From: Rhizobiaceae bacterium
Lineage (GTDB): Bacteria > Pseudomonadota > Alphaproteobacteria > Rhizobiales > Rhizobiaceae
Assembly: GCA_023953845.1 (NCBI GenBank)
Contig: JAMLJC010000001.1
Coordinates: forward strand, 2,232,001 to 2,296,000
Direction of reading: 5' to 3'
DNA: 64,000 nucleotides
Below, one piece after another: positions 41,294-49,094 of this stretch. The notes beneath the pieces were generated by a model. It saw nothing but the letters and a program-made list of their open reading frames with translations, was not told the DNA's origin and made no database searches. Made by a program: the position numbers and the translations under genes. Positions within the stretch are counted from its first letter, which is position 1; each line of letters opens with the position of its first letter.

Positions 41294-42046
41294 TCACTGA
41301 GCCGGTGCGGGTTCGGCGGGCGCTGCCGGTGCAGGCTCGGCCGGTGCCGCCGGCGTCTGCTCGGCAGGCGCGGGGGCCTGCTCGGCGGGAGCCGCCTCTC
41401 CGGACGGGGCCTCTTCTGCGGGCGCCGCACCGCCTTCTGCCGGCGTCGCGGTTTCGCCGCCCGTGGCCGATGCGTTCTCGGGCGCCGGAGCGGCAGCTTC
41501 CGGCAGCGGGGCCGGATTGTCGGACAGGGTGCGCAGATAGGCGATCAGGTCGGCGCGTTCCTGCGTCTTCTTCACGCCGGCGAAGCCCATCGCCGTGCCC
41601 TTGATGAAGCCTTTCGGCGAGGTCAGGAACTTGTCGAGATGCTCGTAGTCCCACTTCACGGAGCCGCCCTGCGAGAATTCCTTCATCGCGGCCGAGTAGC
41701 CGAAGCCTTCATGAGAAGCGAGCGGACGGTTCACCACGTCCCAGAGGTTCGGGCCGGTCTTGTTGGCGCCGCCCTTCTCCGTCGTGTGGCAGGCGACGCA
41801 CTTCTTGTGCACGGCCTCGCCGGCCTGGACATTGGCGCCGGCGAGCAGCGGCAGGACGGATTCCTCGGCGGCCGGGCCACCGGCTTCAGCGCCGCCCCCG
41901 GACCCTTCTGCGGCTTCGATGGCATAGCCGGGTTTCTCCGGATGCGGCGCGGCGAAGATCGAATCGGAGACGATCGCGATGGACATCACGACGAAGCAGG
42001 TCCCCAGGAACCCTGCCAGATATTTGTTCAGTTCAGACGAATCCAT
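41294..42046 (-). CDS. Membrane-anchored cytochrome c (CycM type)
   Basis: 250-residue class I cytochrome c held by an uncleaved N-terminal helix (AGFLGTCFVVMSIAIVSDSI). The haem site is CVACH (83-87), and Met153 in KGTAMGFAG is the axial ligand. It resembles rhizobial CycM, which feeds electrons to the aa3 oxidase. After the haem domain (ending about residue 170) there is an unusual 75-residue tail of Ala, Pro and Glu repeats (AEPAP, APAEQ). The start MDSSELNKYL (ATG at 42044-42046) matches CycM; a start six codons upstream is also open. Confidence 0.93.
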   Translation of the reverse strand: MDSSELNKYLAGFLGTCFVVMSIAIVSDSIFAAPHPEKPGYAIEAAEGSGGGAEAGGPAAEESVLPLLAGANVQAGEAVHKKCVACHTTEKGGANKTGPNLWDVVNRPLASHEGFGYSAAMKEFSQGGSVKWDYEHLDKFLTSPKGFIKGTAMGFAGVKKTQERADLIAYLRTLSDNPAPLPEAAAPAPENASATGGETATPAEGGAAPAEEAPSGEAAPAEQAPAPAEQTPAAPAEPAPAAPAEPAPAQ

Positions 42047-42250
42047 ACGCCCCCGAGGCTCCATGTTCCGGCGAAACCGGATGAAAAGTGCCGCCTATCG
42101 TACTGCCCCAATCGTACGGCTGGGGCATCCGTGGTCAAGGCGCGGCAAACCGCGCGGAAACTAGGTCTTTTGCCCAATCCTTGCAACACCTATAAGGGCG
42201 CTTTCCTGTGAGACGTTTTGACACCTTTTGACGCCCTTCCGCCCGCTTCG

Positions 42251-42979
42251 ATGACCACGCTGATCCTGATTCCCGCCCGCCTGGCGTCAACGCGCCTGCC
42301 GAACAAGCCGCTGGCCGACATCGCCGGGGTGCCGATGATCGTTCATGTCGTGCGGCGGGCGGCTGAAAGCGGCCTCGGCAGGGCGGTGGTCGCGACCGAT
42401 GCGCCGGAAGTCGCCGCTGCCGTCACGGATCATGGATTCGAGGCGGTTATGACCGGTGCGCACCACCAGTCCGGCTCCGACCGCATCTTCGAGGCGTTGC
42501 AGGCGCTCGACCCGGAGGGCAGGGTCACGACGGTCGTCAATGTGCAGGGCGACCTGCCCACGATCGAGCCGCAGCTCATCCGCGCCGCCGTCGAGCCTCT
42601 CGCGGACAGGACGGTGGACATCGCCACGCTGGGCGTCGAGATCGTCCGCGAGGAGGAAAAGGCCAATCCGAACGTCGTCAAGATCGTCGGTTCGCCGCTG
42701 TCGTCCTCCCGGCTGCGGGCGCTTTATTTCACGCGCGCGACCGCGCCCTGGGGCGAGGGGCCGCTCTATCACCACATCGGGCTTTATGCGTACCGGCGTT
42801 CCGCGCTCGAGCGCTTCGTTTCGCTGAAGCCGTCCGTCCTCGAGCTGCGCGAAAGGCTGGAACAGCTGCGCGCGCTCGAAGCCGGAATGCGCATCGACGC
42901 CGAAATCGTCCATTCCGTCCCGCTCGGCGTCGATACGCCCGAAGACCTCGAACGCGCCCGCGCCATGCTGGCCCGCTGA
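42251..42979 (+). CDS. kdsB: CMP-KDO synthetase (3-deoxy-manno-octulosonate cytidylyltransferase)
   Basis: 242-residue enzyme that activates KDO with CTP for lipopolysaccharide inner core synthesis. The nucleotidyltransferase start is ILIPARLASTRLPNKPLADI, with the CTP/KDO-site segments VVATDAPEV, SGSDRIFEAL and NVQGDLPTIEP, and the later LYHHIGLYAYR. I chose the ATG at 42251; a TTG 33 bases upstream would add residues with no family match. Divergent from cytochrome c and 19 bases upstream of pheA. Confidence 0.95.
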   Translation: MTTLILIPARLASTRLPNKPLADIAGVPMIVHVVRRAAESGLGRAVVATDAPEVAAAVTDHGFEAVMTGAHHQSGSDRIFEALQALDPEGRVTTVVNVQGDLPTIEPQLIRAAVEPLADRTVDIATLGVEIVREEEKANPNVVKIVGSPLSSSRLRALYFTRATAPWGEGPLYHHIGLYAYRRSALERFVSLKPSVLELRERLEQLRALEAGMRIDAEIVHSVPLGVDTPEDLERARAMLAR

Positions 42980-42998
42980 ATCCACGAAACGAAGCAAC

Positions 42999-43862
42999 AT
43001 GATCCAGAAGACGAACCGCATCTCCTTCCAGGGCGAGCCCGGCGCCAATTCCGACACGGCCTGCCGCAACATGTTCCCGGACATGGAGCCGCTGCCGTGC
43101 CCGACTTTCGAGGATGCCTTCAACGCGGTTGAGGCGGGCAAGGCCGACCTCGCCATGATCCCGATCGAGAACACGATCGCCGGGCGGGTGGCCGATATCC
43201 ACCATCTTCTGCCGGAGTCGAAGCTCAGCATCATCGGCGAGTATTTCCTGCCGATCCACTTCCAGCTCATGGTTCTGCCCGGCGTGGCGCGCAAGGAAAT
43301 CAAGACCGTCCACAGCCACATCCACGCGCTCGGCCAGTGCCGCAAATACATCCGCAAGAACGGCTGGAAGCCGATCGTGGCCGGCGATACGGCCGGCGCC
43401 GCCAAGCTCGTCTCCGAGATCGGCGATCGCACCATGGCGGCGCTCGCGCCGAAGCTGGCCGCCAGCCTCTACGGCCTCGATATTCTGGAGGAGAATGTCG
43501 AGGACACCGATACCAACGTCACCCGCTTCGTCGTGCTGACGAAGGAGAAGCGCTGGGCTGAACGCCCTTCGCCAGAGGCGAAGATGATGACGACCTTCAT
43601 CTTCCGCGTCCGCAACGTGCCGGCCGCGCTCTACAAGGCCATGGGCGGCTTCGCCACCAACGGCGTCAACATGACCAAGCTGGAAAGCTACCAGCTCGGC
43701 GCCTTCACCGCGACGCTCTTCTACGCCGACATTGAGGGGCACCCAGAGGACCCCAACGTCAAGCTGGCGCTGGAGGAACTGCGCTTCTTCTCCAAGGAGA
43801 TGCGCATCGTCGGCGTCTATCCGCGCAGCGATTCGCGCGAGGAATGGAAGCTGGCGGATTAG
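42999..43862 (+). CDS. pheA: Prephenate dehydratase
   Basis: 287-residue monofunctional prephenate dehydratase that forms phenylpyruvate in phenylalanine synthesis. The PDT domain starts ISFQGEPGANSDTA and contains the catalytic Thr in the TRF motif (DTNVTRFVVL); a C-terminal ACT domain (MTTFIFRVRNVPAALYKAMG, GVNMTKLESYQLG) allows feedback by phenylalanine. The usual ESRP reads ESYQ here. There is no fused chorismate mutase. It follows kdsB by 19 bases, as in many rhizobia. Confidence 0.95.
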   Translation: MIQKTNRISFQGEPGANSDTACRNMFPDMEPLPCPTFEDAFNAVEAGKADLAMIPIENTIAGRVADIHHLLPESKLSIIGEYFLPIHFQLMVLPGVARKEIKTVHSHIHALGQCRKYIRKNGWKPIVAGDTAGAAKLVSEIGDRTMAALAPKLAASLYGLDILEENVEDTDTNVTRFVVLTKEKRWAERPSPEAKMMTTFIFRVRNVPAALYKAMGGFATNGVNMTKLESYQLGAFTATLFYADIEGHPEDPNVKLALEELRFFSKEMRIVGVYPRSDSREEWKLAD

Positions 43863-43893
43863 GATACGCGCCGCACCGCTTGCAATTCGATAG

Positions 43894-43917
43894 CGGTTTC
43901 GATATATGTTGAAACCG
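43894..43917. promoter_or_regulatory. Inverted repeat upstream of the RibD/DHFR-like gene
   Basis: CGGTTTC (43894-43900) and GAAACCG (43911-43917) form an exact 7-base inverted repeat with a 10-base A+T-rich spacer, 32 bases before the reductase start. It could be an operator for that gene; it lacks a T tract and does not look like a terminator of pheA. Confidence 0.4.
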
Positions 43918-43948
43918 GTTCAGAAATGCAATCGGTTGGAGAAGAGCG

Positions 43949-44497
43949 ATGTCGAAACTGATCGTCTGGAACCTCATGACGCTGGATGGCTATTTCGAGG
44001 GCGGACAGCCCTGGGACCTTTCCTTTCATGAAAAGGTCTGGGGGCCTGAGCTGGAGGAGCTCAGCAACACCTTCGGCGAAAAGGCCGATACGCTGGTTTT
44101 CGGACGGCGCACATACGAGGGCATGGCCTCGTACTGGAAAACGGCCGAACCGGGCACGATTACGACCTACATGAACGCGCTGCCGAAGCTGGTGGCGTCA
44201 CGCACCTTGACGGAGCCCGACTGGAACAACACGCGCATCGTGGCGGACATCGCCGGCGCCATCCGCCAGCGAGAGGCGGAGGCCGACAAGGACCTCTATG
44301 TCTTTGGCAGCGCCGAACTCGTCGATTCGCTGATGGACAACGGGCTGGTGGACGAGATCATGCTCTGCGTCGTGCCCGCCGCGATCGGCGACGGCACGCC
44401 TCTCTTCAAGAAGGGCCGAGTCGCGGATTTCCGCTTGCTCGAAACACGCCCGCTGCAGAACGGCGCCGTGATCCTGAGGTACGAGGTCGCCGCGTAG
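43949..44497 (+). CDS. Dihydrofolate reductase/RibD C-terminal family protein
   Basis: 182-residue protein of the RibD C-terminal/DHFR-like fold. It begins MSKLIVWNLMTLDGYFEG, with the NADPH-site pattern TLVFGRRTYEGMASYW and the C-terminal LYVFGSAELVDSLMDNGLVDE. Members reduce pyrimidine or pteridine-like compounds, but many have no known substrate; there is no rib cluster nearby. Convergent with the Dabb gene. Confidence 0.88.
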   Translation: MSKLIVWNLMTLDGYFEGGQPWDLSFHEKVWGPELEELSNTFGEKADTLVFGRRTYEGMASYWKTAEPGTITTYMNALPKLVASRTLTEPDWNNTRIVADIAGAIRQREAEADKDLYVFGSAELVDSLMDNGLVDEIMLCVVPAAIGDGTPLFKKGRVADFRLLETRPLQNGAVILRYEVAA

Positions 44498-44504
44498 GCG
44501 AAGC

Positions 44505-44846
44505 TCAGGCTGTCCGACCGGGCAGGCCCTGCCGGGGTTTCCGCACAGGCTGGCGGCCGAGCGGGACGTAGTCGATCTCCATGAACGCCTCGACCTCGGG
44601 CACCCAGCGGTCGCGCACGAAAGCGACATGGTCCGGATGGCCATTGTAGCCGTCATAGGCGGCCTGGTCGCTGAATTCCATGGAGAAGCCGAACGTGTAG
44701 TCGTTCTTCGGGCTCACCTGTTTCAGTTGCTCGAACTTCCTCACGCCCGGAATGTCGGCCAGCGCCTTAGCGGCATCGAGGAAGCCCTTTTCGGCGGCGG
44801 AGTAACGTTCGTGCCTCAGCCGGAAGACGACGGTGTGGCGGATCAT
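44505..44846 (-). CDS. Stress-responsive alpha/beta barrel (Dabb) protein
   Basis: 113-residue small protein with the Dabb pattern: IRHTVVFRLRHE at the N-terminus, PGVRKFEQLKQVSPKNDYTF and the end AAYDGYNGHPDHVAFVRDRW. The fold forms dimeric barrels; biochemical role is unknown for this subgroup. It lies 13 bases after nudC and is likely cotranscribed with HIT and nudC. Confidence 0.85.
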   Translation of the reverse strand: MIRHTVVFRLRHERYSAAEKGFLDAAKALADIPGVRKFEQLKQVSPKNDYTFGFSMEFSDQAAYDGYNGHPDHVAFVRDRWVPEVEAFMEIDYVPLGRQPVRKPRQGLPGRTA

Positions 44847-44859
44847 CGAAAGACTCCTT

Positions 44860-45801
44860 TCAGCCGTTCTCTGCCCAGTTCCGGATCAGGAGGCTTGCGA
44901 TTGCCGCCGTGGGCGGCACGAAGATGCCGTCGGGGTGCCTGCCTTCGATCATCGCAAAGACTTCGTCGCGCGTGAACCAGCGGCAGGCTTCCAGTTCGGC
45001 CGTATCGGCCGTGATGTCCTCGTTCAGCGCCTCGCCATAGCAGCCGATCATCAGCGAATAGGGGAACGGCCACGGCTGGCTGGCATGATAGACGACGCGG
45101 CCGAGCCGGATGCCGGACTCTTCGAGGGTTTCGCGCCGCACAGCATTCTCGATCGTCTCGCCGGGCTCGATGAAGCCCGCGAGCGCCGAGAACATGCCCG
45201 GCGCGAAATGCCGTCCGCGTCCGAGCAGGCAGCGCTCGCGCGTCACCGCCAGCATGATCGCCACCGGATCGGTGCGCGGAAAATGCTCCGCGTCGCAACT
45301 CGGACAGGCGCGCTTGTAGCCGCCGATCCGCATCTCGCTCTTCGTGCCGCACCGGCTGCAATAGGCGTGGCTGGCGTGCCATGCGAGCAGCGCGGCGCCC
45401 TGCGCGAGCGCGCCGGCGGCCGCAGGATCGATCAGACCCTGAACGTTGATCGAGCGATAGTCGATCGCCTTGATGCCGTCGGGCAGGGCCTCGGGTTCGA
45501 GCCCGCCGGGCGCCGCCACCACCGGCCCGTCAGCATCGACGCCGAGCAGCACCGCTTCGGAAAGCACGGCTCCCAGGGTCTCGGCTTCGGCGAGGCTGAA
45601 ATAGGGCTGGAACGTCTCGCCGGCCAGTTTCAGGTAGCAACGGCCGCCGCGCATCAGCATGAGGCGCGCGGAAGGTTGCGCCAGCGCCCTGACGGTGACG
45701 TCGTCGCTGCGGTGCTCGGCCTGCCGGTCGATCATGTTGCCGCCGAAGCCGACGAACCGGCTCGGCTCCTGCTGGGGCGCGTCGAAAAGAGGGAAGGTCA
45801 T
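44860..45801 (-). CDS. nudC: NAD(H) pyrophosphatase NudC (decaps NAD-capped RNA)
   Basis: 313-residue Nudix hydrolase that splits NAD(H) and, in E. coli, removes NAD caps from RNA. A zinc ribbon (CSRCGTKSEM ... CPSCDAEHFPR) is followed by the Nudix box GFIEPGETIENAVRRETLEE. A 100-residue N-terminal domain and the NudC-typical SQPWPFPYSLMIGC complete the family pattern. Sits between the HIT and Dabb genes on the minus strand. Confidence 0.94.
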   Translation of the reverse strand: MTFPLFDAPQQEPSRFVGFGGNMIDRQAEHRSDDVTVRALAQPSARLMLMRGGRCYLKLAGETFQPYFSLAEAETLGAVLSEAVLLGVDADGPVVAAPGGLEPEALPDGIKAIDYRSINVQGLIDPAAAGALAQGAALLAWHASHAYCSRCGTKSEMRIGGYKRACPSCDAEHFPRTDPVAIMLAVTRERCLLGRGRHFAPGMFSALAGFIEPGETIENAVRRETLEESGIRLGRVVYHASQPWPFPYSLMIGCYGEALNEDITADTAELEACRWFTRDEVFAMIEGRHPDGIFVPPTAAIASLLIRNWAENG

Positions 45802-45828
45802 GAGATCCGTAGGCTGATGAACGATATA

Positions 45829-46248
45829 CTACAGTGCGGCGCGGATGGTGTCCGCGACGCGATTGAGTTCCGAGGGTCGATAGGGCACGCGCGGACCGTG
45901 GCCCCATACCGGTCCCGGCCATGCGGAATCGCCCTCGTTGCGCGCCACCACATGGACATGAAGCTGCCGGACGATGTTGCCCAGCGCGCCGGTGTTGATC
46001 TTGGTGCAGCCGGTGGATTTCTTGAGGCCCTGCGCGACGAGGTTGGTCTCGAAGGTCAGCATCGCCTGGTCGAGCGGCGTCAGGTCGTGCATTTCCTCGA
46101 TTCCCGGCCGCTGCGGCACGAGGATGAGCCATGTCCAGCGGCTGTCGTTCATGAGGCGCAATTCGCACAGGCCGAGCCACATGACGTGCTCGCTGTCGGT
46201 TTCGAGCCGCACATCGAGTTCGAACCCGGCCTTCGTGCCCGGCAGCAT
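45829..46248 (-). CDS. HIT family protein
   Basis: 139-residue histidine-triad protein, a small nucleotide hydrolase/transferase. The HIT motif is QLHVHVVAR, preceded by the conserved INTGALGNIVR. I took the ATG at 46246-46248 (MLPGTKAGFELDVRL); an upstream in-frame ATG at 46284 would add 12 residues. It heads a minus-strand run with nudC and the Dabb gene; all three start close together. Substrate unknown. Confidence 0.9.
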   Translation of the reverse strand: MLPGTKAGFELDVRLETDSEHVMWLGLCELRLMNDSRWTWLILVPQRPGIEEMHDLTPLDQAMLTFETNLVAQGLKKSTGCTKINTGALGNIVRQLHVHVVARNEGDSAWPGPVWGHGPRVPYRPSELNRVADTIRAAL

Positions 46249-46379
46249 GGCGTTTCCAGTCCGAAAATTTTGGTGCGGATGCACTTTCTGCTGAAGCTAA
46301 AGGGCGGTTTCGCAGCCTGCAAGCGATTCGTTGCGATTGTTCGCATCGGGCCGTCGCCCGCGCCGGCGCGGCGAAGCCC

Positions 46380-46408
46380 TTGCATTTCCCTCCCGGATTG
46401 CCGATATG
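46380..46408 (+). promoter_or_regulatory. Probable promoter of the SRP RNA gene
   Basis: TTGCAT (46380-46385) and GATATG (46403-46408) are separated by 17 bases and end five bases before the SRP RNA, the right geometry for a sigma-70 promoter. The -10 is a weak match (3 of 6). Confidence 0.5.
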
Positions 46409-46412
46409 GATC

Positions 46413-46513
46413 GCGGGAGGTTGGTGGTGGACGATCCACTCGCCAACCGGGTCAGGTCCGGAAGGAAGCAGCCCTAACGAGCCACGGAACGGGTCATTGT
46501 TCCAGCCTCCCGC
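46413..46513 (+). ncRNA. ffs: Signal recognition particle RNA (4.5S type)
   Basis: About 100 bases with the bacterial small SRP RNA structure: closing arms GCGGGAGG and CCTCCCGC pair at the ends, and the conserved Ffh-binding apical domain GGTCAGGTCCGGAAGGAAGC contains the GGAA tetraloop (about 46450-46470), with the asymmetric loop AGCCCTAACGAGCC-type on its other side. It directs ribosomes with nascent inner-membrane proteins to FtsY with Ffh. It lies upstream of dnaX, a usual rhizobial order. Confidence 0.95.
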
Positions 46514-46657
46514 CTCATCGTCCTTCATGCGGCTTCGTCGCCTCCGTCGGAAGGCATGCTGCCGCGTTGACGGCCTGTCGGGTCATGGGCGACACTCGGT
46601 CCCGAACGCAAGGACGGGACCTCGGATGGGTCGTGCCGTAGGGAACAGATCGGGCGA

Positions 46658-48529
46658 ATGAACGACGCCGGCAGCATCGACAAGGGCAAGGCGGCCGGCG
46701 CCTACCGGGTTCTGGCGCGAAAATACCGTCCGTCGAATTTCTCGGAACTGATCGGCCAGGAGCCGATGGTCCGCACCCTCACCAACGCCTTCTCCACCGG
46801 GCGCATCGCTCAGGCATGGATGCTGACCGGCGTGCGCGGCGTCGGCAAGACGACGACCGCGCGCATCCTCGCGCGGGCGCTCAACTACAGGACCGAGAGC
46901 GTCAACCAGCCCTCGGTGGACCTGACCGTCCCGGGGGAGCATTGCCAGGCCATCATGGAAGGCCGCCACGTCGACGTCATCGAGATGGACGCGGCCTCCC
47001 ACACCGGCATCGACGACATCCGCGAGATCATCGAGCAGGTGCGCTATGCACCGGTCGCCGCGCGCTACAAGGTCTATATCATCGACGAGGTCCACATGCT
47101 GTCGACGCAGGCCTTCAACGGCCTGCTGAAGACGCTGGAAGAACCGCCGCCGCACGTCAAATTCATCTTCGCCACCACCGAGATCCGCAAGGTTCCGATC
47201 ACCATCCTGTCGCGCTGCCAGCGCTTCGACCTGCGCCGCATTTCGGCGGACGCGCTGGTCGGGCATCTGCGCCGCATCGCCGATCTCGAGGCGATCGACG
47301 TGGAGGACGAGGCGCTGGCCATGATCGCGCGGGCGGGCGAGGGCTCGGCGCGCGATTCGCTTTCCATCTTCGATCAGGCGATAGCCCATGGCGGCGGCGC
47401 CGTTGCCGCCGAGGCGGTTCGCGCAATGCTCGGACTGGCCGACCGCGCGCGCATCGTCGACCTTTTCGAGAAGCTCATGGCCGGCGACATAGCGGCCGCG
47501 CTCGGCGAGTATCGCGCGCAATACGATGTCGGCGCCGATCCGGCCGCCGTGCTCACGGACCTCGCCGAGTTCAACCATCTGGTCACGCGGCTGAAATTCG
47601 TGCCTGCGGCGGTGGAGGATGCCTCCATATCGGAGGAGGAGCGCCGACGGGGCGCGGAACTGGCGCAGAAGCTTTCCGTCCGCGTTCTTTCGCGGACCTG
47701 GCAGATGCTGCTCAAGGGCATTCCCGAGGTGCAGACCTCGAACCGCCCGGTCAGCGCCGGCGAGATGGTGCTGATCCGCATCGCCCATGCGGCCGAGCTG
47801 CCGACGCTCGACGAGGCGCTGAAGGCGCTGGCCGACGCGCCGTCCTCCGCCTCCAGCGGCGGCGGTCGTCCGGCTGCTTCGTCTGCAAACGGCGCGCCTC
47901 CCGTTTCTGCGTCGGGCGTTTCGGCCATCTCGCAGACGCGTATGGCGCCGGGCGGTCAGGGTGCGGCGACAATGCGGCTGGTGCAGGCTGAGGCAGCCGC
48001 GCTGCCTGACGCTGTTTCCGCGCCGGCCCCGGTTGCCGATGAGGAAGCCCGCGCCGAGACGCAGCCGGCTCCGGTCAAACCCGCGCCGGACGTCCAGAAG
48101 CCGGCGATCCGTTCGCTGGAGGATATCGTCGCTCTCGCCGACAGGCATCGCGACGGCCTGATGAAGGCGCAGATCAGGCGTTCCGTCCGGCCGGTGCGGA
48201 TCGAGTCGGGACGCCTCGACGTCAGCCTTACCGACGATGCGCCGCGCACGCTGCTCAACGATCTTGCCACCCGGCTTCAGACCTGGACCGGCATGCGATG
48301 GGTGGTGTCGCTGTCCCGCGAGGAAGGCGGCAGGACGCTGGCGGAAGAGGAAGCCAGCCGTCGCGAGACGGCTTTCATGGATGCGCGCAACGATCCGGCG
48401 GTCGCCGCCATCCTGTCGCGTTTCCCCGGTGCGAAGATCATCGACGTGCGTCTCCCCGGCGCGCCCGATGTCGACGAGGCAGAGACTGAGACGCCGCCGG
48501 ACCCGGTGGCAGATGACGATGACGAATAG
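46658..48529 (+). CDS. dnaX: DNA polymerase III subunits gamma and tau DnaX
   Basis: 623-residue clamp-loader ATPase. AAA+ domain with Walker A GVRGVGKTTTAR (58-69), Walker B VYIIDEVHMLS and SRC motif ILSRCQRFDLRR; domain III follows, then an Ala-rich linker (about 390-470) and a tau-like C-terminal region. The zinc module after Walker A, with four cysteines in E. coli, is reduced to one (GEHCQAIMEG). I see no A-rich slippery site for a gamma frameshift. Ten bases upstream of ybaB. Confidence 0.95.
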   Translation: MNDAGSIDKGKAAGAYRVLARKYRPSNFSELIGQEPMVRTLTNAFSTGRIAQAWMLTGVRGVGKTTTARILARALNYRTESVNQPSVDLTVPGEHCQAIMEGRHVDVIEMDAASHTGIDDIREIIEQVRYAPVAARYKVYIIDEVHMLSTQAFNGLLKTLEEPPPHVKFIFATTEIRKVPITILSRCQRFDLRRISADALVGHLRRIADLEAIDVEDEALAMIARAGEGSARDSLSIFDQAIAHGGGAVAAEAVRAMLGLADRARIVDLFEKLMAGDIAAALGEYRAQYDVGADPAAVLTDLAEFNHLVTRLKFVPAAVEDASISEEERRRGAELAQKLSVRVLSRTWQMLLKGIPEVQTSNRPVSAGEMVLIRIAHAAELPTLDEALKALADAPSSASSGGGRPAASSANGAPPVSASGVSAISQTRMAPGGQGAATMRLVQAEAAALPDAVSAPAPVADEEARAETQPAPVKPAPDVQKPAIRSLEDIVALADRHRDGLMKAQIRRSVRPVRIESGRLDVSLTDDAPRTLLNDLATRLQTWTGMRWVVSLSREEGGRTLAEEEASRRETAFMDARNDPAVAAILSRFPGAKIIDVRLPGAPDVDEAETETPPDPVADDDDE

Positions 48530-48538
48530 GAGAGTTCG

Positions 48539-48862
48539 ATGAAGGATCTTCTCGGCCTGATGGGCAAGGCGAAGGAGATGCAGGCCAAGTTCGAGGCCAT
48601 GAAAGAAGAAATGGCCGGAATCGAGGCCATGGGCCAGTCCGGCGGCGGCCTCGTGAAGGTGACGCTGAACGGCAAATTCGACATGAAGAAGCTTGACATC
48701 GATCCCTCGCTTTTCAAGGAGGACGACGTCGAGATTCTGGAAGACCTCATCCTTGCCGCCCACAACGACGCCAAGGCCAAGGTCGAGGAGACGATGCAGG
48801 AAAAGACGAAAGCGCTGACTGCGGGTCTTTCGCTGCCGCCCGGTCTGAAACTGCCATTTTGA
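48539..48862 (+). CDS. YbaB/EbfC family nucleoid-associated protein
   Basis: 107-residue small DNA-binding protein. Family features: MKDLLGLMGKAKEMQAKFEA amphipathic start, the GGGLVKVTLNGKFDMKKLDI core strands and the C-terminal helix DLILAAHNDAKAKVEE. Members form dimeric tweezers on DNA; the dnaX-ybaB-recR association suggests a link to replication or repair. It begins ten bases after dnaX; recR lies further downstream, separated by a cell-wall hydrolase gene. Confidence 0.93.
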   Translation: MKDLLGLMGKAKEMQAKFEAMKEEMAGIEAMGQSGGGLVKVTLNGKFDMKKLDIDPSLFKEDDVEILEDLILAAHNDAKAKVEETMQEKTKALTAGLSLPPGLKLPF

Positions 48863-48913
48863 CGCAGGCGTGCTGAAATCCTGCAGATCGGCGCCTGATT
48901 TGGCAACCATCCG

Positions 48914-48938
48914 TTAACCATAGAACGAAGATGGTTAA
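48914..48938. promoter_or_regulatory. Inverted pair of TTAACCAT motifs upstream of the SleB-type hydrolase
   Basis: TTAACCAT (48914-48921) and its reverse complement ATGGTTAA (48931-48938) face each other across nine bases, in the 230-base gap between ybaB and the hydrolase. A third near copy (TTAACCAC) lies at 49022. TTAACCAT is the 8-mer CtrA half-site; cell-cycle control of the hydrolase is inferred. Confidence 0.5.
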
Positions 48939-49094
48939 TCGAAAATAGCATTTTGAAAACAAATATTTAAGTTGATTTGAACGATGTTCGGCCGGCTTGC
49001 GTCCGCCGGTCGTGAAAAGCGTTAACCACGATCAGGCCATGATTTCGCCCGAAAGCGGCACAATCCTGCCGCCAGGGGAAATCGGAAGTTTCGG

